DNA of 64,000 nucleotides, taken from contig UESW01001673.1 in the NCBI GenBank assembly GCA_900491605.1, forward strand, positions 237,792 to 301,791. Direction: 5' to 3'. Below the pieces are notes generated by a model. That model did not search any database and had not been told where the DNA came from. It worked only from the letters and a program-made list of their open reading frames with translations. Of the stretch, positions 12,701-24,535 are shown piece after piece; positions within the stretch are counted from its first letter, which is position 1, and each line of letters begins with the position of its first letter. The position numbers and the translations under genes are program-made. The DNA is from Calamus simplicifolius (taxonomy: Eukaryota; Streptophyta; Magnoliopsida; Arecales; Arecaceae).

Positions 12701-13874
12701 GGCCTTCAAATGGGAATATAGCATTTGACAAATGATCCACGAAATTTGATCAGTAATTACTTGCTTGGGTAATTTTATCAGTAATTAACATCAATAATGA
12801 TCATAATTTGGAAACCCAAAAAATCTCTCAATCAGGACTTCTGACTTCTTTGCTGGTAGTCTCCTGCTTAATATTTTCATCTGCATTTAGTCGTCGATGG
12901 TTGTTATCTGAATGCTAACAACATCGCGGCTGGATGATGCTGGCTGCATAGCCTGTAAGCCCAGCACAAATGTCCTCAGGAAGGTTTCAATTGTAGAAAT
13001 TTTAGTAAATGATGATTAATATTGTGCTTTGATTAGAATACATGGTAATCTAGGTTTCTTCCAATATTTTCAGGGTTCATGTTGAGTATTAGCTTGCACC
13101 AAGAGAGCCTTCTGAGAATGTGTTTATTGCATTTCTGTAGTGACTAAAAATTCATGAAATTAATGAAGAACTTAACAATTTGCCTGAATCAGGGGTTGGT
13201 CTTGTGAAAAACTACTACCTTGATTTGTTATCCAATATAAATAAAATGGTAATTATCATGTAACTAACTGTATTCAAGGTAGATAGAGCATCATCCAATA
13301 AAGATGATTTGAAGATAAATCTGATCCTACTATAATGTAAACAAAACAGGTTGTGGGAACCATTGGCTATGCAGCTCCTGAGTATATGCAAACTGGGCAC
13401 CTTACTGCCAAGAGTGATATATGGAGCTATGGGGTTGTTCTCTATGAGCTTATCACTGGCCGTCGCGCAATGGATAGGAACCGCCCAAAAGCGGAGCAGA
13501 GGTTATTGGACTGGGTCAAACCATACAGATCTGACACCAAGAAGCTTCACATGATCATAGATCCAAGGCTGGAAGGGTACTATTTTCTAAAATCAGTAAC
13601 AAAACTTGCAGCAGTGGCAAACAAGTGTCTGACACGCCATCCCAAATCACGGCCCAAGATGAGCGAAGTGTTAGAGATGGTGCAAAGCATCATAGAGAAT
13701 GTGGAAACCGGGACACCGCAGCCTCCTCTGAGGAGCTCGTTGGAGGAGGCAGTCTCTGAAGAAAGTACAATGAGAGGTATGAACTTGACAAGAAGAGTTT
13801 GGGAACTGAAATTGGGAAAAGGGAGATGGCTTGTGTGGCAAGGATGCACACCGAAGCTTGTCAGGATACACTGA
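3706..13874 (+). CDS. Receptor-like cytoplasmic kinase, PCRK1/PBL19-like (RLCK VII)
   Basis: Coding exons read as 3706-4077, 8740-9000, 11305-11427 and 13350-13874, all joined in phase 0, giving 426 residues. The start MKCFPFS is chosen because it begins the conserved RLCK-VII N-terminus; the open frame upstream to 3589 is leader. A Ser/Thr/Arg-rich N-terminal region (about 1-65) precedes the kinase domain. Visible catalytic features: Gly loop GEGGFGCVY (89-97), VAIK lysine 116, alpha-C Glu 132, FRDLKTSN catalytic loop with Asp 216 and Asn 221, DFG Asp 234, and GTIGYAAPEY (255-264). The family phosphorylates signalling proteins downstream of pattern-recognition receptors at the plasma membrane; Cys3 could be acylated, and there is no Gly2 for myristoylation. 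No in-frame stop or frameshift was found, so it looks functional. The exact paralogue (PCRK1 or PCRK2 type) is uncertain. Confidence 0.9.
4078..4083 (+). other. Non-canonical GC splice donor of kinase coding intron 1
   Basis: The exon ends CTGCAG and the intron begins GCAAGT. The next exon (from 8740) continues phase 0 with the conserved GLQ/GHKEW junction. The only nearby GT (4082) would add four bases and break the frame. AG/GCAAGT is the standard GC-AG donor consensus. Confidence 0.8.
5611..6195 (-). mobile_element. Complete TRIM (terminal-repeat retrotransposon in miniature)
   Basis: A 585-bp element inside kinase coding intron 1, oriented on the minus strand. Two direct repeats of 203 bp (5611-5813) and 202 bp (5994-6195) are about nine-tenths identical by eye; in element orientation each begins TG and ends CA. 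Next to the 5' LTR, 5979-5990 reads on the minus strand as a primer-binding site for initiator tRNA-Met (TGGTATCAGAGC). Next to the 3' LTR a polypurine tract (AAGGGGGATAGAT) lies at 5814-5826. The 180-bp interior encodes nothing. The pentamer ACTCT flanks the element exactly on both sides (5606-5610 and 6196-6200). The LTR carries the CCCACATCGG motif common in plant TRIMs. Family not assigned. Confidence 0.9.
9089..9531. mobile_element. hAT-like MITE, low-complexity AAGCTTGA-rich
   Basis: The stretch is dominated by variants of CAAGCTTGATCAAGCTT in both directions. Its ends are imperfect inverted repeats of the TAAGGGTGTAAT / TAGGGCTGGCTGG type, resembling hAT MITE termini. The flanks gtcttgtc (9081-9088) and tctttgtc (9532-9539) are a plausible decayed 8-bp target duplication. 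It sits in kinase coding intron 2. No coding capacity. Confidence 0.45.
11044..11067. repeat. (TTC)n microsatellite
   Basis: Short run of TTC triplets in kinase intron 3. Confidence 0.8.
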
Positions 13875-13910
13875 TGATGACAATGACAATGACAATGACA
13901 ATGATAATGA
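13874..13910 (+). repeat. (ATGACA)n hexamer repeat at kinase stop codon
   Basis: About five to six copies of ATGACA, the last ones decayed to ATGATA, begin immediately at the TGA stop of the kinase and occupy the start of its 3' UTR. Confidence 0.85.
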
Positions 13911-16517
13911 GAAGTGTCTCTAATGCAGTTTGTTAGCTTAGTTGCAGTTAGTGGCAGTATGTTTTGAGGTATACATAATTGTTAATATATTATCTGTCAA
14001 ATCAATGAGGAAGATCTCTATACTTCTGAGTTTGTTTGTAGCCTGGCAAAAAGAGGTGTCAGAAAAAATGTGACGAGGTTCATATCAAAATGAATCTTGG
14101 TTAGTTTTGCATTGTGTTATAGGTATCAGACTTCATTCTATTTTTGATGATGTGTAGCCTAATGCGGCAATAAATGTTTCCTGTCTTTACAACAACAAGA
14201 ATTAATGACCAGTGGCAGGATGGAGGTTGTAACGTGGGAATGCTATTGTTCACCCAAGTTTAAAACATTGTGTATACTTGTTTTTCCTTATAATCACAAT
14301 GAGAATGAATTCCCTTCTTGAATTAATCTTTCTTATAGATTCATGCATTGATGGTTTCCTCATTGTAATTGAACCATGTTATTTGTGTTTGTCATTGTCA
14401 GCTTTTAGCTAACTTATGGGTTGACATTTATATTTTTCTTAAATAAGTTAGATCAGAATTCCAAATTCTTGTGCTGCACTGTATTTAGGGTTAGATGTTC
14501 CGCAAATTTTGCAATGTTGTGCATCTAGATGGACTTCTATCGCTGTGCATGCAGCCATTTTTCGACATCCAGAATCATTGAACCTTGTGTTCTTCTTACA
14601 TTGAACCCTGCTGCTTTTAAACCTCTATAGATCTGTCAATACGAATCAATTAGTTTATATTGTTATCTGTGCATTCTCTTGTTCAAATGTTTCATTCCTT
14701 CCTGGATTGCCGAGCACTTAAAGAACACCCAAAGTGACAGTGCACATACCATATTGCCATGCACATAGGTTAAGTGAGTCATAACAATCTCCATTTTGCA
14801 AGCTGATTATTTTTTAATCAGTTTTGGCAGCCATATATTTCATTGCTATTATTCATTGAATTATTTATTAGGATTTCTGTTGGTTTTACTCTTTCATGAA
14901 CCATTAAGTTAATTTTTTATTTATGTTTTCTTTTGCTTTTGAATTGAAAAACTTTTGATTGTCATACCGTACTACAATATAAGGTTTTGGTGTTTAATGT
15001 TTAGGGGATCTTGGCCGTTGCCAAGAAGAATATATTTTCCTACCTTTAAAAATTTTCAGTTAACTTTTGGTTAATCTTGAATTACATGTGTCATGGTTGC
15101 TTTATGGTCAGTTTTGGAGGCTTCATGTATGTGGTCAAGTATGTTAAGGAAATTAGTGGCACATCCTTGAAGATTGATAGATGAAAACTATATTACCTCA
15201 TGGTGTGATGATCCTAGTGGATTGATCCTTTGAGGTGCATTGGAGTCTCTTTTGACGAGTTTATGAATCAATTTATTGCTTTCATTTCTTTTCATTCTAG
15301 TTATGCATCAGAGCTGTCAAAGTGCTCTGCGATTGTGAAGGCTAGAATCTAGCATGCTCAATGTGCGAGGTAGTGCTGAATCACAATTCACACCATCCAC
15401 CATCCATCCAAATACACAACCGCACAGAATTGAACCTTAAAGAGTTTTGATTTGGTTGTAAGCAAGATCCTCTACTAGCATCACATTGTCACGGTATCGA
15501 TACGCTCAGCATATTTTGACTCTATACATACTGGTATCGTATTGAAAGCAGTACATATGGATATAGCATACCATGATTCTGAAAAATAGCTATACATACA
15601 TGCAATATTAGATGGATGCCATCCATCAAGTGAAGACGCACAAGGCCACTCGAATGTGAATGAGCAAGGGGTTCATGATAAATATCTCACCAAGACTCCA
15701 AATGTTTCATTAAATCAGAGCTCTCATTACAACAGCTAGAACTTAATCTGCTTCATTGTGGAAGTAAGCCTAAGTAGTGCAAGAATGAGATTCTTTTCTT
15801 GAGAGCAAAGGAACTGAGAACGATTAGAAAGGAACAGTTATTAACTCAAGTAGGTTTCGATTGACGTTAACGTTTCAGTCTTTTCCCTATTCTTTTCTTC
15901 TTATGAATTATTAATATTTTTTTATTGGCTTCTTTTAGCTTGATCTATGTTGTGGTGTTACTTTCCACACCCAAAAAAAAATTCATAAACGTCACGCTCT
16001 TTGCTTTTCAATCGAGGGATAATTCCCACAACGGGACGCAGTTGTTTTTAATGCTCTGCGTTTGCGTTCAAGAACGTTCAACTGGTAAAACGATGGCTCA
16101 ATTATCCTAAAATATAAATTTTCCAGTAGAAAATAATTAACAAGTTCAATTACTTTTGAACTGTTTTTGTTCCAGATTTCCAGTTTAATGGGATCGATTC
16201 TAGCTTTAGAATGAGATTTAAAGAAACGCAAGGTTATTTCTTGTCCTAACCGGTCTGGTTCAACCAAGTGTCTGACAACACCGAACCCAATCTAATCTCA
16301 CACCAGATCTTACTAAGAACTGATGGTTCTCGGGCCCATTTTATTATGCCGTCACCCCTTCCCCCCTATTTGAAGAACACCGACCGTCCGATCACCATCA
16401 GACGGAAATATCGTACCACCTCAGGGACGGATACGTTCACCGCCAACCTGTTTGGCTTATACTTGCCGACGTGGCGGCCTTCTTCGTGGATTCGGTTACC
16501 TAAACCTGGTGAGCTTT
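13911..16517. other. Kinase 3' flank and intergenic DNA, no gene seen
   Basis: AT-rich and without recognisable coding content; the kinase 3' UTR presumably ends within the first few hundred bases. At 15480-15600 there is a stretch rich in ggtatcgatac/tactggtatcg motifs similar to stretches at 4970-5150 and 6930-7140, probably a decayed dispersed repeat. From about 16330 the sequence becomes GC-richer up to the retrotransposon insertion point. Confidence 0.5.
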
Positions 16518-16522
16518 TCTAT
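16518..16522. repeat. Target-site duplication (left) of chromovirus
   Basis: TCTAT directly before the left LTR, identical to 23803-23807 directly after the right LTR. Confidence 0.9.
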
Positions 16523-17826
16523 TGTCACCGTCCCAGCAATGCGCACGGCCAAAAGAGTTGTGGTGCAGCCCACATGCGCGCAGGCGCGGGCGAAGCAAGC
16601 TTCCGAGAGCTTACGAGGTTAGACGCTGACGGTGCGAGGGTATGCGCACAGCCAACCATGGAGCGCGTGAGGTTGACGAGCTCCATTTCAGCAAGGCGCA
16701 GCGACGAGCAAGGATGGCAAGTGGCACGCCGTGGCCAGATGCATGTCCATTCCCAGACGCGACGGCACGCGTGGACTTAGCATCAAGCACGCCAGATTTC
16801 AGCACGGCGAGTAGTGGCCAAGACCGGATGATGTCCTACGCTGAGCGGATCTTCCGCTTAGGCGGCATGGCGATTGGCGCATTGCGCACGGGATGGCAGG
16901 AGGCTAACCCAACGCGCGGACCCTGGAGCATTGATGGGCGCACGGGCTGGCAGGAGGACAGCCCGGCGTGCGCCCAACCCGGCTGGTGGGCGAGCTGGTC
17001 GAGCGTCAAATCCGGGCACAGATTATGCGCCCAGATTTAAGGAAGGCGAGCTGGGCAGAGCGCCAAATCCGGACGAGATCATGCACCCAGATTTGAGGAG
17101 GGCCGAGCGGATGACGGGTGCACAAGTGCGCGCGCCCAGACTGGCGGATTCCAAATTAGGAAGGCAGGAGCAGATTGGCAACCGATCAGCGAGATTCTAG
17201 AAGGATTCCAAATCTGGAAGGTAGCGAAAAGATTGGCAACCGATCAGCAAAATTTAAAGAGAGATTAAGGGAAATCTTACCTTATCCTCCTAGCCTTCTA
17301 TCTCAATCAACAACCGATCGGGTAAGGGAGAGATTTAAGGAGATCTTACCTTATCTTCCTAACTTCCTATCGTGGCGTGGATTACCATCAAGGGCAAGGG
17401 AGCCGACATCTATTTAAGGAGAACCTCGGTCATCCATGGGAGGTATTCGAAGAATCCGAGAGAAAGGGTTCAAGTCTTCTTCATCCACTAGCGGAGCGAG
17501 CGTGAGGAGGAAGGAGGAGCACGAGCACTTGCTGAGGAGTATCTCTGGGGTGTTCAACGGGCTGCGGGTGAGTGCTTTGTAGCCTAAGGCAGGTGAGGGA
17601 GTTTGTGAGTTCCATCATCTTGTATCCTCTTTGTTTATTATTAATAAAAGGGGTTGGGAGTTTTCCCGTAGATAGCTGTGTTCTTGGTTGTCGGGTGTTT
17701 GGTTGTGTGGGTGTTTTGTGCATGCGCAATCTGGTGAGGCTGACTTAGCGTTGGTGCGCTAAGGCCGGACTCCTACGAGGACGCTTCCGAAGAAAAAAAA
17801 AAAAACATATACCTTGTAGGGTGTCA
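16523..17826 (+). repeat. 5' LTR of chromovirus
   Basis: 1304 bp, begins TGTCACCG and ends GTGTCA. GC-rich in its first half. A TATA-like ctatttaag lies at about 17409-17417 and a poly(A) signal AATAAA at 17643-17648, followed by a T/G-rich stretch, giving a plausible U3-R-U5 layout. A poly-A run lies near 17792-17805. Confidence 0.93.
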
Positions 17827-17829
17827 AGG

Positions 17830-17842
17830 AGGTATCAGAGCC
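17830..17842 (+). other. Primer-binding site (initiator tRNA-Met)
   Basis: AGGTATCAGAGCC, three bases after the 5' LTR, matching the usual TGGTATCAGAGCC site except at its first base. Confidence 0.85.
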
Positions 17843-17869
17843 TCGTTCATAGCCAATCCATAACCCACC

Positions 17870-19030
17870 ATGGTGAGCAACACAGATTGCATAGCGAGGA
17901 TCGAGGCCATAATCGGGATCCCTCCCGAGGATGGATTTTCAGATCTGGTCACTAGATCTGTGGAGCAAGAGCAACAGATCCAGCAACTTCAACAAAAGAT
18001 CTCAGAGGCTTCTAACAATGGAGCCGGGCCGAGTTATGCTATTCAAGGCCAAAGGGAGGAAGAGCGTGACGCTCAGATGGAGGAGCTGCTGAACCGCGTA
18101 CGGGAGTTGGCGGGCGAAGTCGAGACAATGCGGCGAGAGAGCACGCGCCAGCCCCGGGCGGATCATCCTCACCCATCCCAGTTCCGGGTTCCTGAGCCAA
18201 AGCCCTTCAGCGGCGCGCGCAACACCAAAGAGCTGGAGAACTTTGTGGGATTTGGAGGAGTACTTCTCAGCCATGGACATACCCGAGGCGCAGCGAATCC
18301 GCCTCGCAAGTTTGTTCTTAGCCGGTGACGCCAAACTATGGTGGCGTACTCGCAGTGCGGAGGATCGCAATGCCGGGAGGCCAGGGATTACTTCATGGGA
18401 AGCCTTGAAGGAGGAGTTGAAGATCCAGTTCCTTCCTCACAACGTTATATGGGTTGCGAGGGATCAACTGAAGAGATTGAAGCAGACTGGTTCCATCCGG
18501 GACTATGTCAAAGAATTCAGTCTCTGTTGCTTGACATACCAGACATGTCGGAGGCCGACAAGCTATTCAACTTTACGTCGGGGTTGCAGAACTGGGCACA
18601 AGTGGAGCTACGAAGACAAGGGGTAAAAGATCTCAACTCGGCGATGGCTGCTGCCGAAAGCCTCGTCGACTTCCGCTCACGGCGCCCACCCCCGCCCTTG
18701 GTGATAAAGGCAAAGGCAAGGCCAAAGCCAAAACCAAGGAGGGCAAGCCGCCACTTCTCAAAGAAAAGAAGAAGAAGAAGAAGGTGGCCGTCGAAAAGAG
18801 AAGGGTCCACTTCTACCATCGAAGGATGCCACGGCCAATGCAGAGCGGCCTTCAGGGTGCTTCATCTGTGGAGGCCCACATGGGCAAAAGACTGCCCAAA
18901 GAAGAGCAAGCTCACGGCCTTAATCTCCCAATTGGCCAAGGAGTCCAGCGATGACGAAGAGCCCTCCCGGGTGTACCCGTTCAGGCACTCAACGTGCTTG
19001 TCACCAAGAAGCCGACATCCTGCAAAGGGC
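17870..19030 (+). pseudogene. gag remnant of chromovirus
   Basis: The ATG at 17870 lies in a good context (ccaccATGg). The N-terminus is Gln/Glu-rich and coiled-coil-like (about 17930-18150), followed by the retrotransposon gag core with PEPKPFSGARN and, in the next frame, EEYFSAMDIPEAQRIRLASL and LWWRTR. The reading frame shifts near 18246, again near 18511 and again beyond about 18740. A CCHC zinc knuckle (CFICGGPHMGKDC type) is present near 18860-18900 but is split between frames. A Lys/Arg-rich tract at 18710-18800 precedes it. Gag would package the element RNA; this copy cannot make a full protein. Confidence 0.85.
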
Positions 19031-19039
19031 TTCTTTTTG

Positions 19040-22000
19040 CAAAGGTGAAAGTGAATGGCCACGAGCTGAGGGCCATGATCGAAGGGTGCTACCGACAACT
19101 TCATCGCCAATGATGTTGCGAAGGAGTTAGGGTTGCGGAATTCCACCTGCGCTACCCTTATCAAGACCGTCAACTCGAGAGCAGCAAGAGTAGACGGCCT
19201 TACCACAGTTGACATGGAGCTTGGACCGTGGAAGGGGCCATGCAAACTGATGGTGATTCCCTTAGATGATTTCCAGATCATCCTTGGCTTGGAGTTTCTG
19301 AAGGCGGCCAAGGCAATGATCTTGCCACATCTTGGTGGGCTGATGATCGGTCTGGAGGACTGCGTCGGATTTGTATCAACATCGCCACCACCCACTGAGG
19401 TGCGCCCCGCTGAGGAGGGTGCGCCAAAGGAGAGTAGAGGGTCGGCGCCCGCTACTCAGCAGAAGGACGCCCAGCAAGGTGACAGACCGCGCCCAAAGGC
19501 AGATCAGCGCGCGCGGTCCGGCACCAAGGAGAGCAAAGTTCCAAGCGGGTTGCTATATGCCAAGCAGATCAGCAAAGGCCTACGCAAAGGAGATCAAACC
19601 TATGTTGCAGCACTGATCCAAGTTCAACCCGAGACGCGGATGCAGAGATGTGCCCGCGTAGGTGGGGGAGGTGCTGAAGGAGTTTGTCGCTTGATGCCGG
19701 GAGAACTACCAAAGGAGCTTCCACCAAGGCGCGCGCATGACCACCGCATCGAGCTGGAACCAGGTGCGCGTGCTCCAGCAAAGGCTCCCTATCGCATGGG
19801 TCCGGCTGAACTGAAGGAGTTGCGCTCTCAGCTGGACGAGTTGTTGGCTGCGGGACTGATTCAACCATCTCGCGCGCCATACGGAGCACCTGTCTTTTCA
19901 GAGGAAGAAGGATGGATCTTGAGGATGTGCGTGGACTACCGCGCGCTCAACAAGGTTATGTGAAGAACCGATATCCGGTGCCTAATGCAGCAGACCTTTT
20001 TGACCGGCTCGCGAAGGCGGAGTACTTCAGCAAGCTAGATCTTCGCTCCGGTACTGGCAGGTACGAATTGCGCCAGGTGATGAGTAAAAAACGACGTGTG
20101 TGACTAGGTACGGCTCATTCGAATTCCTAGTCATGCCCTTCGGCCTAACCAACGCGCCAGCCACCTTTTGCAACTGATGACGGATGTCTTATATGACTTC
20201 CTAGATGACTTTTGTGGTTACCTAGACGACATAGTCATCTACAGTGGAGATCTGCAGCAGCATGTGGAGCATCTGAGGCGGGTGCTACAGAGACTTCGGA
20301 GCACCATCTCTACATCAAAGGGAGAAGTGCGCATTTGCACAAACCGAAATTTCTTTTCTCGGGCACATTGTTGGCCGTGGCGCAATTCGGATGGACAGCG
20401 CCAAGGTCCGGGCCATCCTGGACTGGCCAGCACCGACTGCAGTTAGCGAGTTGCGATCATTCCTAGGGCTCGCTAACTATTACCGGAGGTTCATCAAGGG
20501 GTACTCGGCTTTAGCAAGCCCCTTGACCGATTTGCTCAAGAAAGAGCGAAGGTGGGATTGGTCCTCAGACTGCGAGGAGGCCTTCGGTAAGCTGAAGACG
20601 ACGCTTTCCACAGAACCAGTCTTGTAGCTACCCAGATTTGAGGACCATTTGAAGTGCACACGGATGCATCCGACCATGCGCTTGGCGGAGTGTTGATCCA
20701 GGCAGGCCACCCTGTGGCATATGAAAGCCGAAAATTCAAAGATGCAGAGACGAGGTACTCAGCACATGAAAAGGAGATGACGGCGGTCATTCACTGCTTG
20801 GAGGTATGGCGCCATTATTTTTGGGGACAAAGTTCAAAATCATCACCGACAAATCGCCAATACCTACTTCAAAACTCAGCGCAAGCTGACACCGAAGCAA
20901 GCTCGATGGCAGGAGTATTTGGCGGAGTTCGACTTCGATTGGGAGCATCGGCCCGGACGTCAAAATCAGGTGGCCGATGCCCTCAGCCGCCAAGTCGTGC
21001 ATGAGTATGTGGCTGCCGTGGCCACTATCCAGGCGAGCATCAGCGATCGTGTCCGAGAGGCAGCCAGACGGACACGGAGTATGCGAGGCTGATGTGCGAC
21101 ACATCGAGCGGCGTGGTGAGGCGCTTCTGGATCCAGGATGGTCTGCTCCGCGCAAAGGGAGGCAGGCTGGTCGTGAGGAATGAAGCCCTGCGGCGCGACC
21201 TTTTGAAAGAGTCCCATGACTCAAAGTGGGCGGGACATCCGGGCATGGAACGATGTACGCTCTTCTATCTCGTGACTTCTACTGGCCAAAGATGTGGAGA
21301 GACGTGGAAGCATATGTGCGCAGCTGTTTGACGTGCCAGATGGACAAGGTGGAGCGTAAGCGGCCGGCGGGACTACTGCAACCTTTGCCAGTCCCGGCTC
21401 GACCGTGGGCGTCTGTCTCGATGGACTTCATCATGGGGTTCCCTGAGGTGGACGGCAAGCGAGCAGTCTTTGTGGTGGTCGACAGGTTCTCGAAGTATGC
21501 TATCTTTATGGCAGTACCCGAGACATGCACAGCTGAGATGTGTGCGGTGCTGTTCTTCGCCAATGTCGTCAAATACTTCGGCTTACCAGGCGATATCATC
21601 AACGACCGTGACGTCCGTTTCACGGGTAAATTCTGGACCACTCTTTTTCAAATTGTGGGCACAGATTTGAAGTTCTCCACAGCGTATCACCCCCAGACGG
21701 ACGGCCAAACCGAAAGGGTGAACTCCTTGCTCGAGGAATACTTGCGGCACTTGTGACCGCGAGTCAGCGCAATTGGTTGGAGTTGTTGGATGCGGCACAG
21801 TTTCTTATAATCTTAACCGTTCTTCAGCAACAGATGAAAGTCCAGCTGAATTGTGTCTAGGCTATCAGCCTAGGACACCCTTAGAGTGGCGCGATCTTAT
21901 GACGGACCGTGCCCCGCGGCACATCTCTTGCGCGGGATAGGACCGAGCGCATCGCTAAGGCGCGCGATAGCCTTGTGCAGCGGCCATGCAGATGAAGATG

Positions 22001-22500
22001 CGCGCGGACGCGCATCGGCGACAAGTGGAGTTCCAAGTTGGGGATTTGGTGATGCTAAGATCACGCCATACCTTATGAGAAAGTCTACAAAACGCAAGTT
22101 TCACAAGGCTCTTCTACCAAGGTACGATGGCCCATTCAAGGTTATCAGGCGTGTGGGAGAGGTGGCCTACAAGCTAGCATTGCCGGCAAGATTGAAGATC
22201 CACCCAGTCTTCCATGTCAGTTTTCTAAAACCCTACCATGGAGACTTGACGCCAGATGAGATAGAGGTGCCGGCAGGCTGCGCCCTGCCATCCGACCAAG
22301 GTTTGCAAGGAGAATCAAGAGGATCCTAGCGGACAGGAAGGTGGGCACAAGTCAGGGACCCCAGTACACAGAGTACTTGGTACAGTGGCATGGAGAGGAT
22401 ACAACCGATGCCACCTGGAGGCGGTCAGATGAACTTTGGCAATTCGAAGAAGACATTCAGGCCTACTTGCGGGAGAGCGCAACGGGGACGTCGGTGCCTT
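19040..22500 (+). pseudogene. pol remnant: protease, RT, RNase H, integrase, chromodomain
   Basis: Aspartic protease region at 19044-19360; its active-site triad is disrupted at about 19081-19086. Reverse transcriptase runs from about 19790, with RMCVDYRALNK near 19925 and the YLDD catalytic motif at 20219-20230; it is interrupted by a stop at 19961-19963 and shifts near 20090 and 20330. The RT connection (LANYYRRFIKGYSA) is near 20470; a stop lies at about 20625. RNase H begins with HTDASDHALGG near 20655. Integrase has a His/Cys zinc segment at about 21225-21345 and a D,D,E core (SMDFIMGFP, NDRDVRF, TDGQTERVN) at 21420-21730. The PVFHVSFLKPY block is near 22200. A chromodomain (YTEYLVQWHGEDTTDATW) is at about 22365-22480. 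Confidence 0.9.
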
Positions 22501-22515
22501 CAGGTGGGGGAGGAT

Positions 22516-23802
22516 TGTCACCGTCCCAGTAATGCGCACGGCCAGGAGGGCTGTGCGCAGCCCGCGTGCGCGCAGGCGCGGGCGAAGCAAGCTTTTGAGG
22601 GCTTGCGAGGTTGGACGCTGACGTGCGGGGATGCGCACAGCCAACCATGGAGCGCGTGAGGTTGACGAGCTCCATTTCAGCAAGGCGCAGCGGCGAGCAA
22701 GGATGGCAAGCGGCACGCCGTGGCCAGATGCATGTCCATTCCCAGACGCGACGGCACGCGTGGACTTAGCATAAAGCACGCCGGATTTCAGCACAACGAG
22801 TAGTGGCCAAGACCGGAGGATGTCCTATGCTGAGCGGATCTTCCGCTTAGGCGGCATGGCGATTGGCGCATTGCGCACGGGATGGCAGAGGCTAACTCAA
22901 CGCGGACCCTGGAGCATTGATGGGCGCACGGGCTGGCAGGAGGACAGCCCGGCGTGCGCCCAACCCGGCTGGCGGGCGAGCTGGCGAGCGTCAAATCCGG
23001 GCGCAATTATGCGCCCAGATTTGAGGAAGGCGAGCTGGGCAAGAGCGCCAAATTCGGGCGCAGATCATGCACCCAGATTTGAGGAGGGCCGAGCGGATGA
23101 CGGGTGCGCAAGTGCGCGCGCCCAGGCTGGCGATTCCAAATTAGGAAGGCAGGAGCAGATTGGCAACGATCAGCGAGATTCTAGAAGGATTCAAATCTGG
23201 AAGGTAGCGAACAGATTGGCAACCGATCAGCAAAATTTAAGGAGAGATTAAGGGAAATCTTACCTTATCCTCCTAGCCTTCTATCTCAGCCAACAACCGA
23301 TCGGGTAAGGGAGAGATTTAAGGAGATCTTACCTTATCTTCCTAACTTCCTATCGTGGCGTGGATTACCATCAAGGCAAGGGAGCCGGCGTCTATTTATT
23401 CGGTCATCCATGGGAGTATTCGAAGAATCCGAGAGAAAGGGTTCAAGTCTTCTTCATCCACCTAGCGGAGCGAGCGTGAGGAGGAAGGAGGAGCACGAGC
23501 ACTTGCTGAGGAGTATCTCCTGGGGTGTTCAACGGGCTGTGGGTGAGTGCTTTGTAGCCTAAGGCAGGGTGAGGGAGTTTGTGAGTTCTATCATCTTGTA
23601 TCCTCTTTGTTTATTATTAATAAAAGGGGTTGGGAGTTTTCCCGTAGATAGCTGTGTTCTTGGTTGTCAGGTGTTTTGGTTGTGTGGGTATTTTGTGCAT
23701 GCGCAATCTGGTGAGGCTGACTTAGCGTTGGTGCGCTAAGGCCGGACTCTTACGATGACGCTTCCGAAGAAAAAAAAAAAACCTATACCTTGTAGGATGT
23801 CA
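22516..23802 (+). repeat. 3' LTR of chromovirus
   Basis: 1287 bp, near-identical to the 5' LTR with scattered substitutions and small indels. The clearest difference is at about 23391-23401, where about a dozen bases just after the TATA-like motif of the 5' LTR are missing. Confidence 0.93.
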
Positions 23803-23807
23803 TCTAT
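23803..23807. repeat. Target-site duplication (right) of chromovirus
   Basis: TCTAT, identical to 16518-16522. Confidence 0.9.
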
Positions 23808-23839
23808 TAACACGGCAAAAATTTCTATCCACATCCACA

Positions 23840-23841
<2 letters not shown>

Positions 23842-23881
<40 letters not shown>
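23842..23881. repeat. (TA)n microsatellite
   Basis: Uninterrupted TA run of about 20 units. Confidence 0.95.
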
Positions 23882-23882
<1 letters not shown>

Positions 23883-24530
23883 CTAATATCCTTCGTACTT
23901 TTTTATTCATCCTACGTTCCTTCGTTCGACCTATTAGGTCTAAAATAAAAGCCTTTTGTTCGTTTTGATAGGGCGAAATAAAGGCCTTTTGTTCGGTTTA
24001 AGGCCGAACAAAAGCTAGGCCGAAAAGAAAGTGGCCAAGGAAAAGTCGGACAGAAAGGCAAAGAAAAGCCGGGGTTAAAAGAGGAAGCCAATGCCGAAGA
24101 AAAGAGGGCCAAAGTGACTCGAGCTAGGAAAGAGAGTAGCGGGGAGCCGGGGTCAAGGGGTCCGAGATGAGGCGTTTGATCGTCGAGGACTGCCGCATCT
24201 ATTTGCTATCGCTGTCGCTACTGCAGCTAATATTGTCATTGCTGCTGCCATCGGTGCTGCGCTGTCATCACTTGTTGTTGTCGATTGAGGAAGAAGAAGA
24301 AAAAAGTTGTCGATCGAGGAAGGAGAAAGAAAAGAAAAAAAAGGGTATCGGTCGAATAGGATGAGAGAGAGAGAGAGGGTGTGGAAATAAATTAAAAAAA
24401 GATTAAAAGAATTTAAGGATAGTTTTAGAGTTTAAATTTTTTTTATAAAATTAGGGGGTGTGAGAAGTAATTTTTGCTGTGTTGATAGAAGCTCCCTAAA
24501 GCTGGGACCTACCTTAAGTGATTATTATAT
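23882..24530. other. Purine-rich spacer, no gene seen
   Basis: Contains several copies of an aaggccttttgttcg motif in direct and inverted form (23950-24020), a GAA/AAG-rich purine tract (24285-24345) and a GA run (24365-24378). No coding signal. It separates the retrotransposon from the OTU gene leader. Confidence 0.55.
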
Positions 24531-24535
24531 TTCTG

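Larger units (their letters stand above)
16523..23802 (+). mobile_element. Ty3/gypsy LTR retrotransposon (chromovirus), complete but inactive
   Basis: A 7280-bp element bounded by TCTAT duplications. LTRs occupy 16523-17826 and 22516-23802, both TG...CA. A primer-binding site for initiator tRNA-Met (aggtatcagagcc, one mismatch) starts at 17830, and a polypurine tract (ggtgggggaggat) ends at 22515. Internal order is gag, protease, reverse transcriptase, RNase H, integrase, chromodomain, which is the Ty3/gypsy order; the C-terminal chromodomain makes it a chromovirus. The chromodomain style might suggest a Galadriel-type clade, but this is unsure. Every protein segment is broken by frameshifts or stops, so it cannot move itself. 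The two LTRs are still very similar, so the insertion is not ancient. Confidence 0.95.

Noticed and set aside
16268..16780. 170-codon open frame
   Set aside because: It runs across the retrotransposon insertion boundary at 16523, so it is not an ancestral coding frame and shows no domain.
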